Source: JBBQVS01 sp038211295 (GTDB taxonomy: Bacteria > Chloroflexota > Ktedonobacteria > Ktedonobacterales > Ktedonobacteraceae). From it: DNA of 14,086 nucleotides. Positions 5,893-12,902 of the stretch are shown in pieces. The stretch lies in the NCBI GenBank assembly GCA_038211295.1, contig JBBQVS010000094.1:1-14086 (forward strand), in the 5' to 3' direction. Within the stretch, counting starts at the first letter, position 1; each line of letters begins with the position of its first letter. Under the pieces are notes generated by a model, which was not told the origin of the DNA, ran no database searches, and saw nothing but the letters and a program-made list of their open reading frames with translations. The position numbers and the translations under genes were made by a program.

Positions 5893-7701
5893 GTGGAGTC
5901 ATCACACGCAATACACTGGCAAGCGTATCCGCTCCGTTCCAGAGCGGAGCGCGAAGCCGATATGCAGCAGAAAATAGACCCTTTATACGCCCAACTACTG
6001 GCGAATCGCGGCATCACAACGTATACCGATATGAGCCGCTTTCTGCGTGCGGACTACACGGAAAGTCTCGACCCGCTTCTGCTTGTGGATATGAAACGCG
6101 CGACGCAGCGTGTTCAGCACGCGCTCGCACAAAAAGAACATATCACGGTGTATGGCGATTACGACGCTGACGGCGTTACCTCGTCGGCCCTGCTGTTCCG
6201 TGCGCTCCGTGCGCTTAAACACACGGACGCTACGCTTGATTTTCATATTCCACACCGCCAGAACGACGGGTGCGGACTGAACAGCGCGGCACTGGATATC
6301 CTCAAACAGCGTGGGACACAGCTTATCATTACCACCGATTGCGCGAGTTCCGACGTGGAGCAGGTCGCGTATGCCCGCACGCTGGGCATAGAGGTAATCA
6401 TCACTGACCATCACAATCCGCCCGCAGAGCTACCGCCCGCGTTCGCAATGGTCAATCCCTGGCGTGCTGATACGCCAGAGAACGCGCTCCCGTTTCGCCC
6501 GCTCTGTGGCGCAGGCATGGCCTTCAAGCTGGTGCAAGCTCTGTACCGCGCGAATGGACGTTCCCCGGAAGACGAAGTGGAGTTGCTGGACTTAGTAGCA
6601 ATTGGCACAATCGCGGATATTGTGCCACTTATCGGCGAGAACCATCTGCTCGCCCGTCTCGGAATGCAGGTATTGAACACTACACGTAAACCGGGTCTAC
6701 AAGCACTGATTCGGAACGCGAACCTGCACCTCGGCACTATCCGTGAGCGCGATATCGCGTATGGATTGGCTCCACGCATCAACGCGGCGGGACGAATGCA
6801 AGACGCGAGCATCGCGTTTCATCTGCTCATAACCGAGAGCGCGGAAGAAGCCACAACCTATGTTGCCCAGTTGGAGGCATTGAATATCTCGCGTCAACAG
6901 CAAACGGAGACGCTGATGCGGAATGTGCGCGAGGAGGCACGACGCCACCCGAACGATTCAGTAATTCTGGTAAGTGGCGATGATTGGCATGAAGGGATAC
7001 TTGGCCTTGTCGCGGGCAAACTAGTCGAAGAGATTCACAAGCCCGTCTTTGTGGTGAGCAATGACGCGGAAAAGCGACTCAGTCGCGGCTCCGCTCGTAG
7101 TCAGAAGGGCTTCAACGTTATTGAGGCCCTACGCAATTTCTCTGGTCGTCTGGAACGCTACGGCGGTCACGCGCAGGCGGCAGGCTTCACCATCGAAACA
7201 ACGCGCATCACCGAATTTCGGCAACATCTGCTGGACTGGCAGGCAACGGGCATCGTCGCCATTGAGCCTGAACACGGAGTCACGATTGAACCGCTCGAAG
7301 AGGCCGTTGCTGAGTCTGTACCGCTCGCGCCGATGGTTGATCTTATGCTAAACCGCACCAACCTGCTGAACTACGTCGGCTACAAAAAGCTTCAAGAACT
7401 TGGCCCTTTTGGTGCGAGTAATCCCGAACCGACCTTCAAAGTACAGCGGGCGCGTCTGCTAGATCGCTGGGCAAGCGGCATGAATCGCCATAATCTGCGC
7501 CTAAAACTCGAAGTCACCGACCTGAAGACGCATCATACCGCGTTCATCACCGGCACGCTCACACGCGGAGCAGACTTGCTAGAAAGCTTTGAGCGTGGCG
7601 CGTTTGTCGATATCGTTTTTCGTATCGAGGCGTCCGAGGACGAGGGCCGCCGCGATGTCTGGCTAAAGATACTCGATGTGCGAAAAAGCGCGGGAAGCTG
7701 A
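5893..7701 (+). CDS. recJ: Single-stranded-DNA-specific 5'-3' exonuclease RecJ
   Basis: RecJ degrades single-stranded DNA 5' to 3' in recombination and mismatch repair. The GTG start at 5893 has AAAGGA six bases ahead. The DHH phosphoesterase motifs are in order: GDYDADG (88-94), TTDCASS (147-153), TDHH (171-174), CGAGMAFK (205-212) and TIADIVPL (239-246), supplying the metal-binding Asp/His set. NAAGRM (297-302) begins the linker to the DHHA1 domain, which ends in GSARS (399-403) and GGHAQAAGF (424-432). Residues about 470-600 fit the C-terminal OB-fold. The 602-residue length is normal for RecJ. The motif II region reads DCASS where DCGTS-like or DNGIS sequences are usual, but the metal-ligand Asp is kept. 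It is 23 bp after hemW in an apparent operon and converges with azlD 20 bp downstream. Confidence 0.94.
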   Translation: MESSHAIHWQAYPLRSRAEREADMQQKIDPLYAQLLANRGITTYTDMSRFLRADYTESLDPLLLVDMKRATQRVQHALAQKEHITVYGDYDADGVTSSALLFRALRALKHTDATLDFHIPHRQNDGCGLNSAALDILKQRGTQLIITTDCASSDVEQVAYARTLGIEVIITDHHNPPAELPPAFAMVNPWRADTPENALPFRPLCGAGMAFKLVQALYRANGRSPEDEVELLDLVAIGTIADIVPLIGENHLLARLGMQVLNTTRKPGLQALIRNANLHLGTIRERDIAYGLAPRINAAGRMQDASIAFHLLITESAEEATTYVAQLEALNISRQQQTETLMRNVREEARRHPNDSVILVSGDDWHEGILGLVAGKLVEEIHKPVFVVSNDAEKRLSRGSARSQKGFNVIEALRNFSGRLERYGGHAQAAGFTIETTRITEFRQHLLDWQATGIVAIEPEHGVTIEPLEEAVAESVPLAPMVDLMLNRTNLLNYVGYKKLQELGPFGASNPEPTFKVQRARLLDRWASGMNRHNLRLKLEVTDLKTHHTAFITGTLTRGADLLESFERGAFVDIVFRIEASEDEGRRDVWLKILDVRKSAGS

Positions 7702-7721
7702 AACACAAGAGCGTATCGCCT

Positions 7722-8045
7722 CTACAGGATTGTCACAAGCCATTGAAGCAAATATAACGCGCCCATGCCTATAACAAGCGTTAGCAACACGTTTTTGGTT
7801 CGCCACGCCACAACAAGTGCCAGAACGCCAGCAAGCAGACGTGTATTGCTTATAGAAAAGGCCAGTGTTCCCTGTGGCAGAAAGAGCGCGGGAAAGATAA
7901 TGGCGGAAAGTACCGCAATCGGCACAAAGCGAAACGCTCTTTGTAGCAACGTGGGTACGTCCATGCGACTGAAAAAGAGAATAAACGAGAGGCGAGTGGC
8001 ATAGGTAAGCACGCCAACGATGATGAGGGTGAGCCAGAGCGTCAT
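7722..8045 (-). CDS. azlD: AzlD family small membrane subunit of branched-chain amino-acid exporter
   Basis: AzlD is the small partner of AzlC in LIV-E-type exporters of branched-chain amino acids and analogues such as azaleucine. The true start is the ATG at 8045-8043, whose ATGA overlaps the azlC stop. The frame extends further upstream to 8339, but that part runs antisense to azlC codons and is not real. The 107-residue product fits the family and is nearly all hydrophobic, with about four membrane spans: 3-17, 38-56, 68-80 and 83-105. MTLWLTLIIVGVLTYATRL at the start and the FRFVPIAVLSAIIFPALF segment (38-55) are typical of AzlD. The overlap implies translational coupling, suiting a two-subunit carrier. 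Confidence 0.88.
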   Translation of the reverse strand: MTLWLTLIIVGVLTYATRLSFILFFSRMDVPTLLQRAFRFVPIAVLSAIIFPALFLPQGTLAFSISNTRLLAGVLALVVAWRTKNVLLTLVIGMGALYLLQWLVTIL

Positions 8046-8776
8046 GGTATACTCCGTAAAAAGCGCGTGTTTTTGGGCTGCCTCAGTGTTTCTACAATCA
8101 GGCCAGCAGCGATCCCAATAATCGTCGCAACCGCGAGACTTAACTTGAACGGCAGCGTGTACGCCACCAGCGCGACGATACCCGCCGTGAGTGCCGCCAC
8201 TATGCTCGCGCGGTCTTTCAGCGAGGGAACGACGAGCGCGATAAAGGTCAGCGTTGAGGTAAAATCGAGAGACAAGCTTGCGGGTACTTGCGTTCCCAGA
8301 AAAATGCCAATCGCCGTACTCGCCTGCCATGTTGACCACAGGGCAAGACCCGCACCAAAAAAGTACCAGTGTTTGTAATAGAGTGCTTGCTCATCCGCCT
8401 CCTCATCCTTGCGATAATGCGAGATGGTGACGACATATGCCTCGTCGGTCAAGAGGTACGCGAGCAACCACTTCCAGTGCTTCGGCAGGCGTTTGACGAA
8501 GGGGGCAAGCGAGGCACTGTAAAGCATGTGCCGAATATTGACGATGAACGCGGTAAGAATAATGATGATAGGTGGCGTGCCTGCCGCGACAAGTTGCACA
8601 ATGATGAATTGTGATGAACCCGCGAACACCACACTCGACATGCCCAATGCTGTGAGCGGGGGTATGTGTGCGCTCAGGGCCGAAACGCCGTAAATCATAC
8701 CGAACGGAACTACGCCCGGCAAAATGGGAAATTCACCCTTGAGTCCCGCGAAAAATTCAATCCACCTTGTTGTCAT
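8042..8776 (-). CDS. azlC: AzlC family large subunit of branched-chain amino-acid exporter
   Basis: AzlC is the larger membrane subunit of the LIV-E exporter family. The 244-residue length is normal. The N-terminal FFAGLKGEFPILPGVVPFGMIYGVSA (8-33) is the diagnostic AzlC opening. It is followed by SSVVFAGSSQFIIVQL, the charged NIRHMLYSASL segment and LLTDEAYVV, all conserved in this family. Several further hydrophobic stretches cover about 140-233. The gene overlaps azlD by four bases, and an amino-acid dehydrogenase lies upstream on the same strand. This suggests a role in exporting excess branched-chain amino acids, which is inference. The ribosome site before the ATG is poor (ACGGAT). Identification as the family is firm; the substrate is not shown by sequence. 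Confidence 0.9.
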   Translation of the reverse strand: MTTRWIEFFAGLKGEFPILPGVVPFGMIYGVSALSAHIPPLTALGMSSVVFAGSSQFIIVQLVAAGTPPIIIILTAFIVNIRHMLYSASLAPFVKRLPKHWKWLLAYLLTDEAYVVTISHYRKDEEADEQALYYKHWYFFGAGLALWSTWQASTAIGIFLGTQVPASLSLDFTSTLTFIALVVPSLKDRASIVAALTAGIVALVAYTLPFKLSLAVATIIGIAAGLIVETLRQPKNTRFLRSIP

Positions 8777-8842
8777 AGAAAAATCCGTCTGCTAAAAAAA
8801 GACAGTGGAACGGCTTGCAGATGCACAAGGGAGCATGGCATA

Positions 8843-8864
8843 GCATGGCGAAGCCACGCCATGC
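8843..8864. repeat. Palindromic hairpin (8-bp arms)
   Basis: GCATGGCG at 8843-8850 and CGCCATGC at 8857-8864 are exact reverse complements around a 6-nt spacer. A partial copy of the left arm (GCATGGCA, 8833-8840) lies 10 bases before it, giving alternative pairings. Confidence 0.6.
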
Positions 8865-8901
8865 CAGAGCAGCGTAAGCGGCGAAACACATGGTATAGTA
8901 G

Positions 8902-8966
8902 TGACGGGGCTTGCCCCCGTCATGCTCTCTCGCCCCGTCATGCTTCTCCATGCCCTCATCATGCCC
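8902..8966. repeat. Hairpin plus ~18-bp direct repeats (CCCCGTCATGCT family)
   Basis: TGACGGGG (8902-8909) pairs with CCCCGTCA (8915-8922). The right arm is itself the start of a direct repeat: CCCCGTCATGCT occurs at 8915-8926 and again at 8933-8944, followed by a looser copy (CCCTCATCATGCC) from 8953. The period is 18-20 bases. Confidence 0.6.
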
Positions 8967-9040
8967 ACTAAGTCACGTTGCGGGATATTGGAGTCGGTGG
9001 CTTAGGACTATTCCATTGTCTCTGCTTTCACCTGAAGGTA

Positions 9041-10294
9041 TCAGGGATAGACACCGCGAATCTCGGTTGCTTCCGCGACACGCGCGACGGCAAGGAGATA
9101 CGCCCCCATACGCAGGTTTGTTTGCTGCTCCTGTGCTTTTTGATACACGGCCTGAAAAGAGCGGGTCATAATCGTTTCAAGGCGGTTATTGATCTCATTT
9201 TCGGCCCAGAAGAAGCGTTGCAGGTCTTGTACCCATTCAAAGTAGCTGACGGTAACGCCACCAGCGTTTGCGAGAATATCCGGCACAATCACCACGCCTC
9301 GATCATTGAGAATGCGATCCGCTTCTGGCGTTGTTGGCCCATTCGCGGCCTCGATCACCATACGGGCCTTAACGCGTGCGGCGTTGCGTTCCGTCAACTG
9401 GTTTTCAAGCGCGGCAGGCACCAATACCTCACATGGCAGCTCTAACAGTTCCGCGTTCGTCACGGCCTCGGTGCCGGGTAGACCCGCGAGGTTGCCCTGC
9501 TCTTTCGAGTAGCGCAGTGCTTGATGTACGTCGATGCCCGCAGGATTGTAGACCCCACCCTTGATATCGCTTAGCGCGACGATTTTGCACCCAAGCTCGC
9601 TCAGGAGCCGCGCCGAAATGCTCCCAACGTTGCCAAAGCCCTGAATGACTACCGCGCACTTATCGGGCCGCATCCCGTGCGCCATCAATGCCTCACGCGT
9701 CACGACCTGTACGCCGCGTGCCGTCGCCTCAAGGCGTCCCTCGCTGCCACCAATCGCCAACGGCTTACCCGTGATAACGGCGGGAACAGAATAGCCCTGA
9801 TGCATGGAAAACGTGTCCATCATCCACGCCATAATCTGCGGATTGGTGTTCATGTCGGGCGCGGGAATATCGCTATTCGGCCCGATCAGAATCGAGATTT
9901 CGGTGGCATACCGCCGCGACATGCGTTCCAGTTCCGAGCGCGACATGATGTGTGGGTCACAAATGACGCCGCCCTTCGCGCCACCGAACGGGATATTTAC
10001 TACCGCGCACTTCCACGTCATCCACATGGCGAGGGCGCGTACCTCATCCAGCGACACCTCCGGGCTAAACCGAATGCCGCCCTTCGCAGGACCACGATTG
10101 ATATTATGCTGCACCCTGTAGCCGGTAAACATCTCAACATCGCCGTTGTCCATGCGGACAGGGAAATTCACAATTAGCTCGCGTTTGGGTTTGCGTAAAA
10201 TAGCTCGCATTGCCTGCGACAGGCCCAGACGGTCAGCAGCTTCGTCGAACTGCTCCACCGCCACCGCATATGGACTCATTGCCTCGATAACCAT
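9041..10294 (-). CDS. gdhA: Glu/Leu/Phe/Val-family amino-acid dehydrogenase, probable glutamate dehydrogenase
   Basis: The enzyme would interconvert glutamate and 2-oxoglutarate plus ammonia with NAD(P). The 417-residue length fits hexameric GDH. The dimerisation/substrate domain has FTGYRVQHNINRGPAKGGIR (56-75), K95 in MTWKCA, the catalytic-type lysine K107 in GGAKGG, and PAPDMNT (145-151) with the conserved Asp D147. The nucleotide-binding domain has GFGNVG (219-224) and D243 at the end of the second strand (VALSDIKGG), which leans towards NAD. VIEAANGPTTPEAD and PDILANAGGVTVSYFEW are further GDH signatures. The start ATG (10294) has AGGAGG 11 nt ahead; an in-frame ATG at residue 6 is an alternative. 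A leucine-type dehydrogenase is less likely because LeuDH is shorter. It lies upstream of azlCD on the same strand. Confidence 0.92.
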   Translation of the reverse strand: MVIEAMSPYAVAVEQFDEAADRLGLSQAMRAILRKPKRELIVNFPVRMDNGDVEMFTGYRVQHNINRGPAKGGIRFSPEVSLDEVRALAMWMTWKCAVVNIPFGGAKGGVICDPHIMSRSELERMSRRYATEISILIGPNSDIPAPDMNTNPQIMAWMMDTFSMHQGYSVPAVITGKPLAIGGSEGRLEATARGVQVVTREALMAHGMRPDKCAVVIQGFGNVGSISARLLSELGCKIVALSDIKGGVYNPAGIDVHQALRYSKEQGNLAGLPGTEAVTNAELLELPCEVLVPAALENQLTERNAARVKARMVIEAANGPTTPEADRILNDRGVVIVPDILANAGGVTVSYFEWVQDLQRFFWAENEINNRLETIMTRSFQAVYQKAQEQQTNLRMGAYLLAVARVAEATEIRGVYP

Positions 10295-10452
10295 AACTCA
10301 GAGAACCTCCTTGACATGGGCCACTGCATAGCCCTTCATGCAACAATGCACAGGAAGCAACATCGCTTCCCCTAAAATCTTCCCCAACGAAACAGGGACA
10401 CATCGCCGCTCCTACCTCCTGTAGGATATCACACAAAAGCCAGGGGTATAGG

Positions 10453-10478
10453 TCGCCCTATAACGACGAAGTGGGCGA
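10453..10478. repeat. Inverted repeat upstream of ariA, possible operator
   Basis: TCGCCC (10453-10458) and GGGCGA (10473-10478) are perfect inverted half-sites 14 bp apart, with an outer GTA/TAC match. The repeat ends 16 bp before the TATAAT at 10495, so a bound repressor would cover the -35 region. Function is inference. Confidence 0.35.
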
Positions 10479-10494
10479 TACGTTTTGGAGGGTG

Positions 10495-10500
10495 TATAAT
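10495..10500 (+). promoter_or_regulatory. Candidate -10 box for ariA-ariB
   Basis: A perfect TATAAT lies 65 bp upstream of the ariA ATG. No recognisable TTGACA occurs 16-18 bp upstream, so the promoter may be weak or activator-dependent. The inverted repeat at 10453-10478 occupies the -35 zone. Confidence 0.45.
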
Positions 10501-10565
10501 TATGAGGGAGCTATATGCAGTGCGATACAACATAGCAAAAAGCTAAGAGAAGAGAGCCAGAGAAA

Positions 10566-11882
10566 ATGCAAGAGAAAACAGACAAGCCACTAAGAAGAGT
10601 CAAGCAAATAGCTGTAACCGGCCTCTTCGGAATATTCAACCATGTCATTCCGCTATACATGTACGAACGCATAACCATTATTCATGGGCCAAACGGCTTT
10701 GGAAAAACGGCCATTCTGAGATTACTAAATGCTCTGTTCTCGAAGGATGACGACATCCTACGCGAAACCGTTTTCGATGAGTTACGTGTGGATTTTGATG
10801 ATAATACGAGCCTGTGGGTAAAAAAAATACTTGAACAAGGTGTTCAAGAAGATACGAAGGAACAACACTCTATAAGTCAAACAAGCCCGACTCTTGTTTT
10901 TGAAACCAATAATAAAAAGCCTGTTACTATACAACAGAAGAACCTCTCTCTCACTGAACAGCTATTTTCTATACTAAAACAGACATCTGGTTCTTTTACA
11001 AATGAGCAAACCACAGCTACCTATTTAAATTCTTATAAATTGCTGTCCGACAAAAATAATTCAGAATGGCTTATAGAACTAAGAAAAGCTATTCCTGTGC
11101 ATTTTATCGAGACACAACGTTTATTAAATATTATAAAATTTCAAATACATAACAATGACAAAAAACCTGAGATGACACCTACCATTACTGCTTATTCAGA
11201 GGAACTAGCAGAGATTATCACAATAAAATTGGCGCAGTCCTCTGCGCTTTCACAGACACTGGATAAAACCTTTCCTGTTCGCGCCTTTAGTCCACCATCT
11301 ACACACCGCAATATGCGAGATAATGAGCTACGCGAAAAATTAGCGACACTGGAGGAGAAACGTTCACAGCTTACCAATGTCGGTCTGCTAGACGCAGATG
11401 AAAGTGCAACATTTCAAATAGAAGACCATATGGACGATAGCAAAAGAACGATGCTCTCAGTCTATGTTGAGGATACAGAAAAGAAACTGAATGTGTATGA
11501 GGAGCTAGCGTCTAAAATTGATTTACTTACCAAGATTATTAACAAACGCTTTCTGTACAAGAACATGACGACCAGTAAGGATAAAGGTTTTATTTTTACC
11601 AACTCACAGGGCGTTACGCTTCCCCTTGAAAGTCTCTCTTCGGGTGAGCAACACGAGCTTGTCTTGTTCTACGAGCTACTGTTTAAGGTCGCCCCAAATT
11701 CACTTGTACTGATTGATGAACCTGAGATATCGTTACATGTGGTATGGCAAGAACACTTCTTGAAAGACATACAGGAGGTTACACGATTAGCTGGCTCAGA
11801 TGTACTAATGGCAACACATTCTCCCGATGTAATTAGTAATAGATGGGATTTAACAGTTCCACTAAACACACCCAGTAAATGA
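10566..11882 (+). CDS. ariA: AriA-like ABC/RecF-type ATPase of a PARIS-like defence system
   Basis: In PARIS systems AriA is the ATPase that senses phage anti-restriction proteins and holds AriB until triggered. This 438-residue protein has Walker A GPNGFGKT (41-48) and an ABC-type signature LSSGEQ (358-363 region). Walker B follows, LVLIDEPE with D384/E385, then an H-loop THSPDV with H418. Between them lie a divergent region with IETQRL (181-186) and a charged helical part (~255-330) where RecF/Rad50-type ATPases have coiled coil. Walker A near the N-terminus and signature/Walker B near the C-terminus is the split-ABC layout. The ribosome site is weak. The stop overlaps the next start as ATGA. 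The gene is clearly AT-richer than its neighbours. An OLD-like or other SMC-like ATPase partnered with a TOPRIM protein is the alternative; the DUF4435 partner favours PARIS. Confidence 0.7.
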   Translation: MQEKTDKPLRRVKQIAVTGLFGIFNHVIPLYMYERITIIHGPNGFGKTAILRLLNALFSKDDDILRETVFDELRVDFDDNTSLWVKKILEQGVQEDTKEQHSISQTSPTLVFETNNKKPVTIQQKNLSLTEQLFSILKQTSGSFTNEQTTATYLNSYKLLSDKNNSEWLIELRKAIPVHFIETQRLLNIIKFQIHNNDKKPEMTPTITAYSEELAEIITIKLAQSSALSQTLDKTFPVRAFSPPSTHRNMRDNELREKLATLEEKRSQLTNVGLLDADESATFQIEDHMDDSKRTMLSVYVEDTEKKLNVYEELASKIDLLTKIINKRFLYKNMTTSKDKGFIFTNSQGVTLPLESLSSGEQHELVLFYELLFKVAPNSLVLIDEPEISLHVVWQEHFLKDIQEVTRLAGSDVLMATHSPDVISNRWDLTVPLNTPSK

Positions 11883-12751
11883 GAGAAGCCCTTACACCAG
11901 ACCGTACCGCTAACGCGATACGATTACAACGAGGCTACCCTGGGCAGAGCTTAACAGCTTTTTTAATTGTTGAAGGAAGCACAGACGAAAGATTCTATAA
12001 ATGGCTGGTGAATAGAGAAAGGTGTAAAATACATATTACATATGGCAAAAATAATGCAATGCAGGTATTATCTCTTTTAGAACAGAGCAATTTTTTGGGG
12101 ATGCTTGCTTTTGTCGATGCTGATTTCGACGTTCTTGAGGGTAAAATACCTTTCTCCCAAAACCTCCTGTTCACGGATACTCACGACCTTGAAACCATGA
12201 TTATCCACTCCCCTGCACTTACTAAAGTGCTTCATCAGTTTGGTTCAGCAGATAAGATCGAGGAGATTGAGAAGGATACAAATAGAAATGTTATAGCAAT
12301 ACTCCTCGAAAGTGGTACGCACCTTGGTTATCTACGGTGGGTGTCTCTAGTATATAAACTCTCGCTGACATTTGAAGGTCTGGACTTTGGGAAGTTTGTA
12401 AGCAAAGAAAAACTTACTATAGATGTTGCTAAGCTCATCAAAGCAGTGAAGGATAAATCTCAAAAACCAGGATTATCTGAGGAAGATATACGTGATAAGT
12501 TGAAAAAATTGCAAAATTCAGAGCATAGCCAGTGGCACATCTGCTGCGGTCACGATCTTGTGTCTATTCTGTCGTTGGAGCTTACAAAAGCTATTGGTAC
12601 ATACAATACGAGAGAGGTTGCACCAGAAATGGTGGAGAAGTTTCTTTATCTTGCTTACGAACGCTCCTACTTTGCAGAAACACAGCTTTATTTATCTATT
12701 CAGCAATGGGAGCAGGATAATACTCCATTTATCATTCTAGGGTCAGAATAA
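11879..12751 (+). CDS. ariB: AriB-like TOPRIM/DUF4435 effector of a PARIS-like defence system
   Basis: AriB of known PARIS systems is a TOPRIM-fold nuclease released by AriA; it blocks translation by cutting tRNA. This 290-residue protein has the DUF4435 layout. LIVEGSTDERFY (29-40) supplies the TOPRIM glutamate E32 and D36. GKNNAMQVL (56-64) follows, then AFVDADFD (77-84) with the D80xD82 metal pair and TDTHDLETMI (99-108). The middle part (about 145-235) is helical, and HICCGHDLVSILSLEL lies near 222-237. All expected acidic TOPRIM residues are present, so it looks intact. The ATG at 11879 overlaps the ariA stop by four bases, implying coupled synthesis of sensor and effector. AT-rich composition matches ariA. 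No terminator hairpin is seen after the stop. Family assignment rests on motif recognition and gene pairing. Confidence 0.7.
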   Translation: MREALTPDRTANAIRLQRGYPGQSLTAFLIVEGSTDERFYKWLVNRERCKIHITYGKNNAMQVLSLLEQSNFLGMLAFVDADFDVLEGKIPFSQNLLFTDTHDLETMIIHSPALTKVLHQFGSADKIEEIEKDTNRNVIAILLESGTHLGYLRWVSLVYKLSLTFEGLDFGKFVSKEKLTIDVAKLIKAVKDKSQKPGLSEEDIRDKLKKLQNSEHSQWHICCGHDLVSILSLELTKAIGTYNTREVAPEMVEKFLYLAYERSYFAETQLYLSIQQWEQDNTPFIILGSE

Positions 12752-12841
12752 ACTCTTCTTTTACTGTCTTTCACTCTCCGCCTTTTCCCTCATAGTTTCC
12801 GTTTTTTGCCCTGTATCAGAGAATAGTATAGTGTACCAGAC

Positions 12842-12871
12842 TTGACAATTGTACCTATTCTGACCTATAAT
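12842..12871 (+). promoter_or_regulatory. Consensus sigma-70 promoter of the Rad52-like gene
   Basis: TTGACA (12842-12847) and TATAAT (12866-12871) are both perfect consensus hexamers, 18 bp apart. Transcription would start near 12878, about 25 nt before the ATG. A palindrome ACAATTGT (12845-12852) overlaps the -35 box and could be an operator, which is inference. Confidence 0.8.
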
Positions 12872-12902
12872 TATAGAACACAAATTCTAAAAGGAGTTAC
12901 AG

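Larger units (their letters stand above)
8777..9040. other. Intergenic region between gdh and azlC rich in hairpins and short repeats
   Basis: No gene is supported here: short open frames on both strands lack ribosome sites and consist of repeats. A hairpin at 8843-8864 has the arms GCATGGCG and CGCCATGC, preceded by a near-copy GCATGGCA. A second at 8902-8922 has the arms TGACGGGG and CCCCGTCA. A 17-base unit starting CCCCGTCATGCT is repeated at 8915 and 8933, with a degenerate third copy near 8953. Read on the minus strand, these lie between the gdh stop and azlC and may end or attenuate gdh transcripts, but no U-tract follows. I see no clear azlC promoter. Confidence 0.5.
10295..10565. other. 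Divergent intergenic region between gdh and ariA; leader hairpins and an inverted repeat
   Basis: No gene is supported. Going away from gdh, there is a strong ribosome site (AGGAGG, complement of 10306-10311), a small GGGC/GCCC stem (10318-10334), and a 6-bp hairpin with the arms GGAAGC and GCTTCC (10353-10370). These lie in the probable gdh leader and are weak individually. An inverted repeat at 10453-10478 precedes the ariA -10 box. A 14-codon frame at 10502-10546 is considered chance. Confidence 0.5.

Noticed and set aside
7722..8339. Longer azlD frame of 205 residues
   Set aside because: The first 98 residues run antisense-frame through azlC, have no hydrophobic pattern and lack a ribosome site; the real AzlD begins at the ATGA overlap at 8045.
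8757..8951. 64-residue minus-strand frame in the gdh-azlC gap
   Set aside because: It consists of the hairpins and direct repeats, overlaps the azlC start and has no ribosome site.
10353..10370. Riboswitch in the gdh leader
   Set aside because: The hairpins are short, and I could not match the sequence to the glutamine or any other known riboswitch consensus by eye.
10502..10546. 14-codon frame between the ariA -10 box and ariA, possible leader peptide
   Set aside because: Its ATG lies upstream of the predicted transcription start and no ribosome site precedes it; chance is sufficient.
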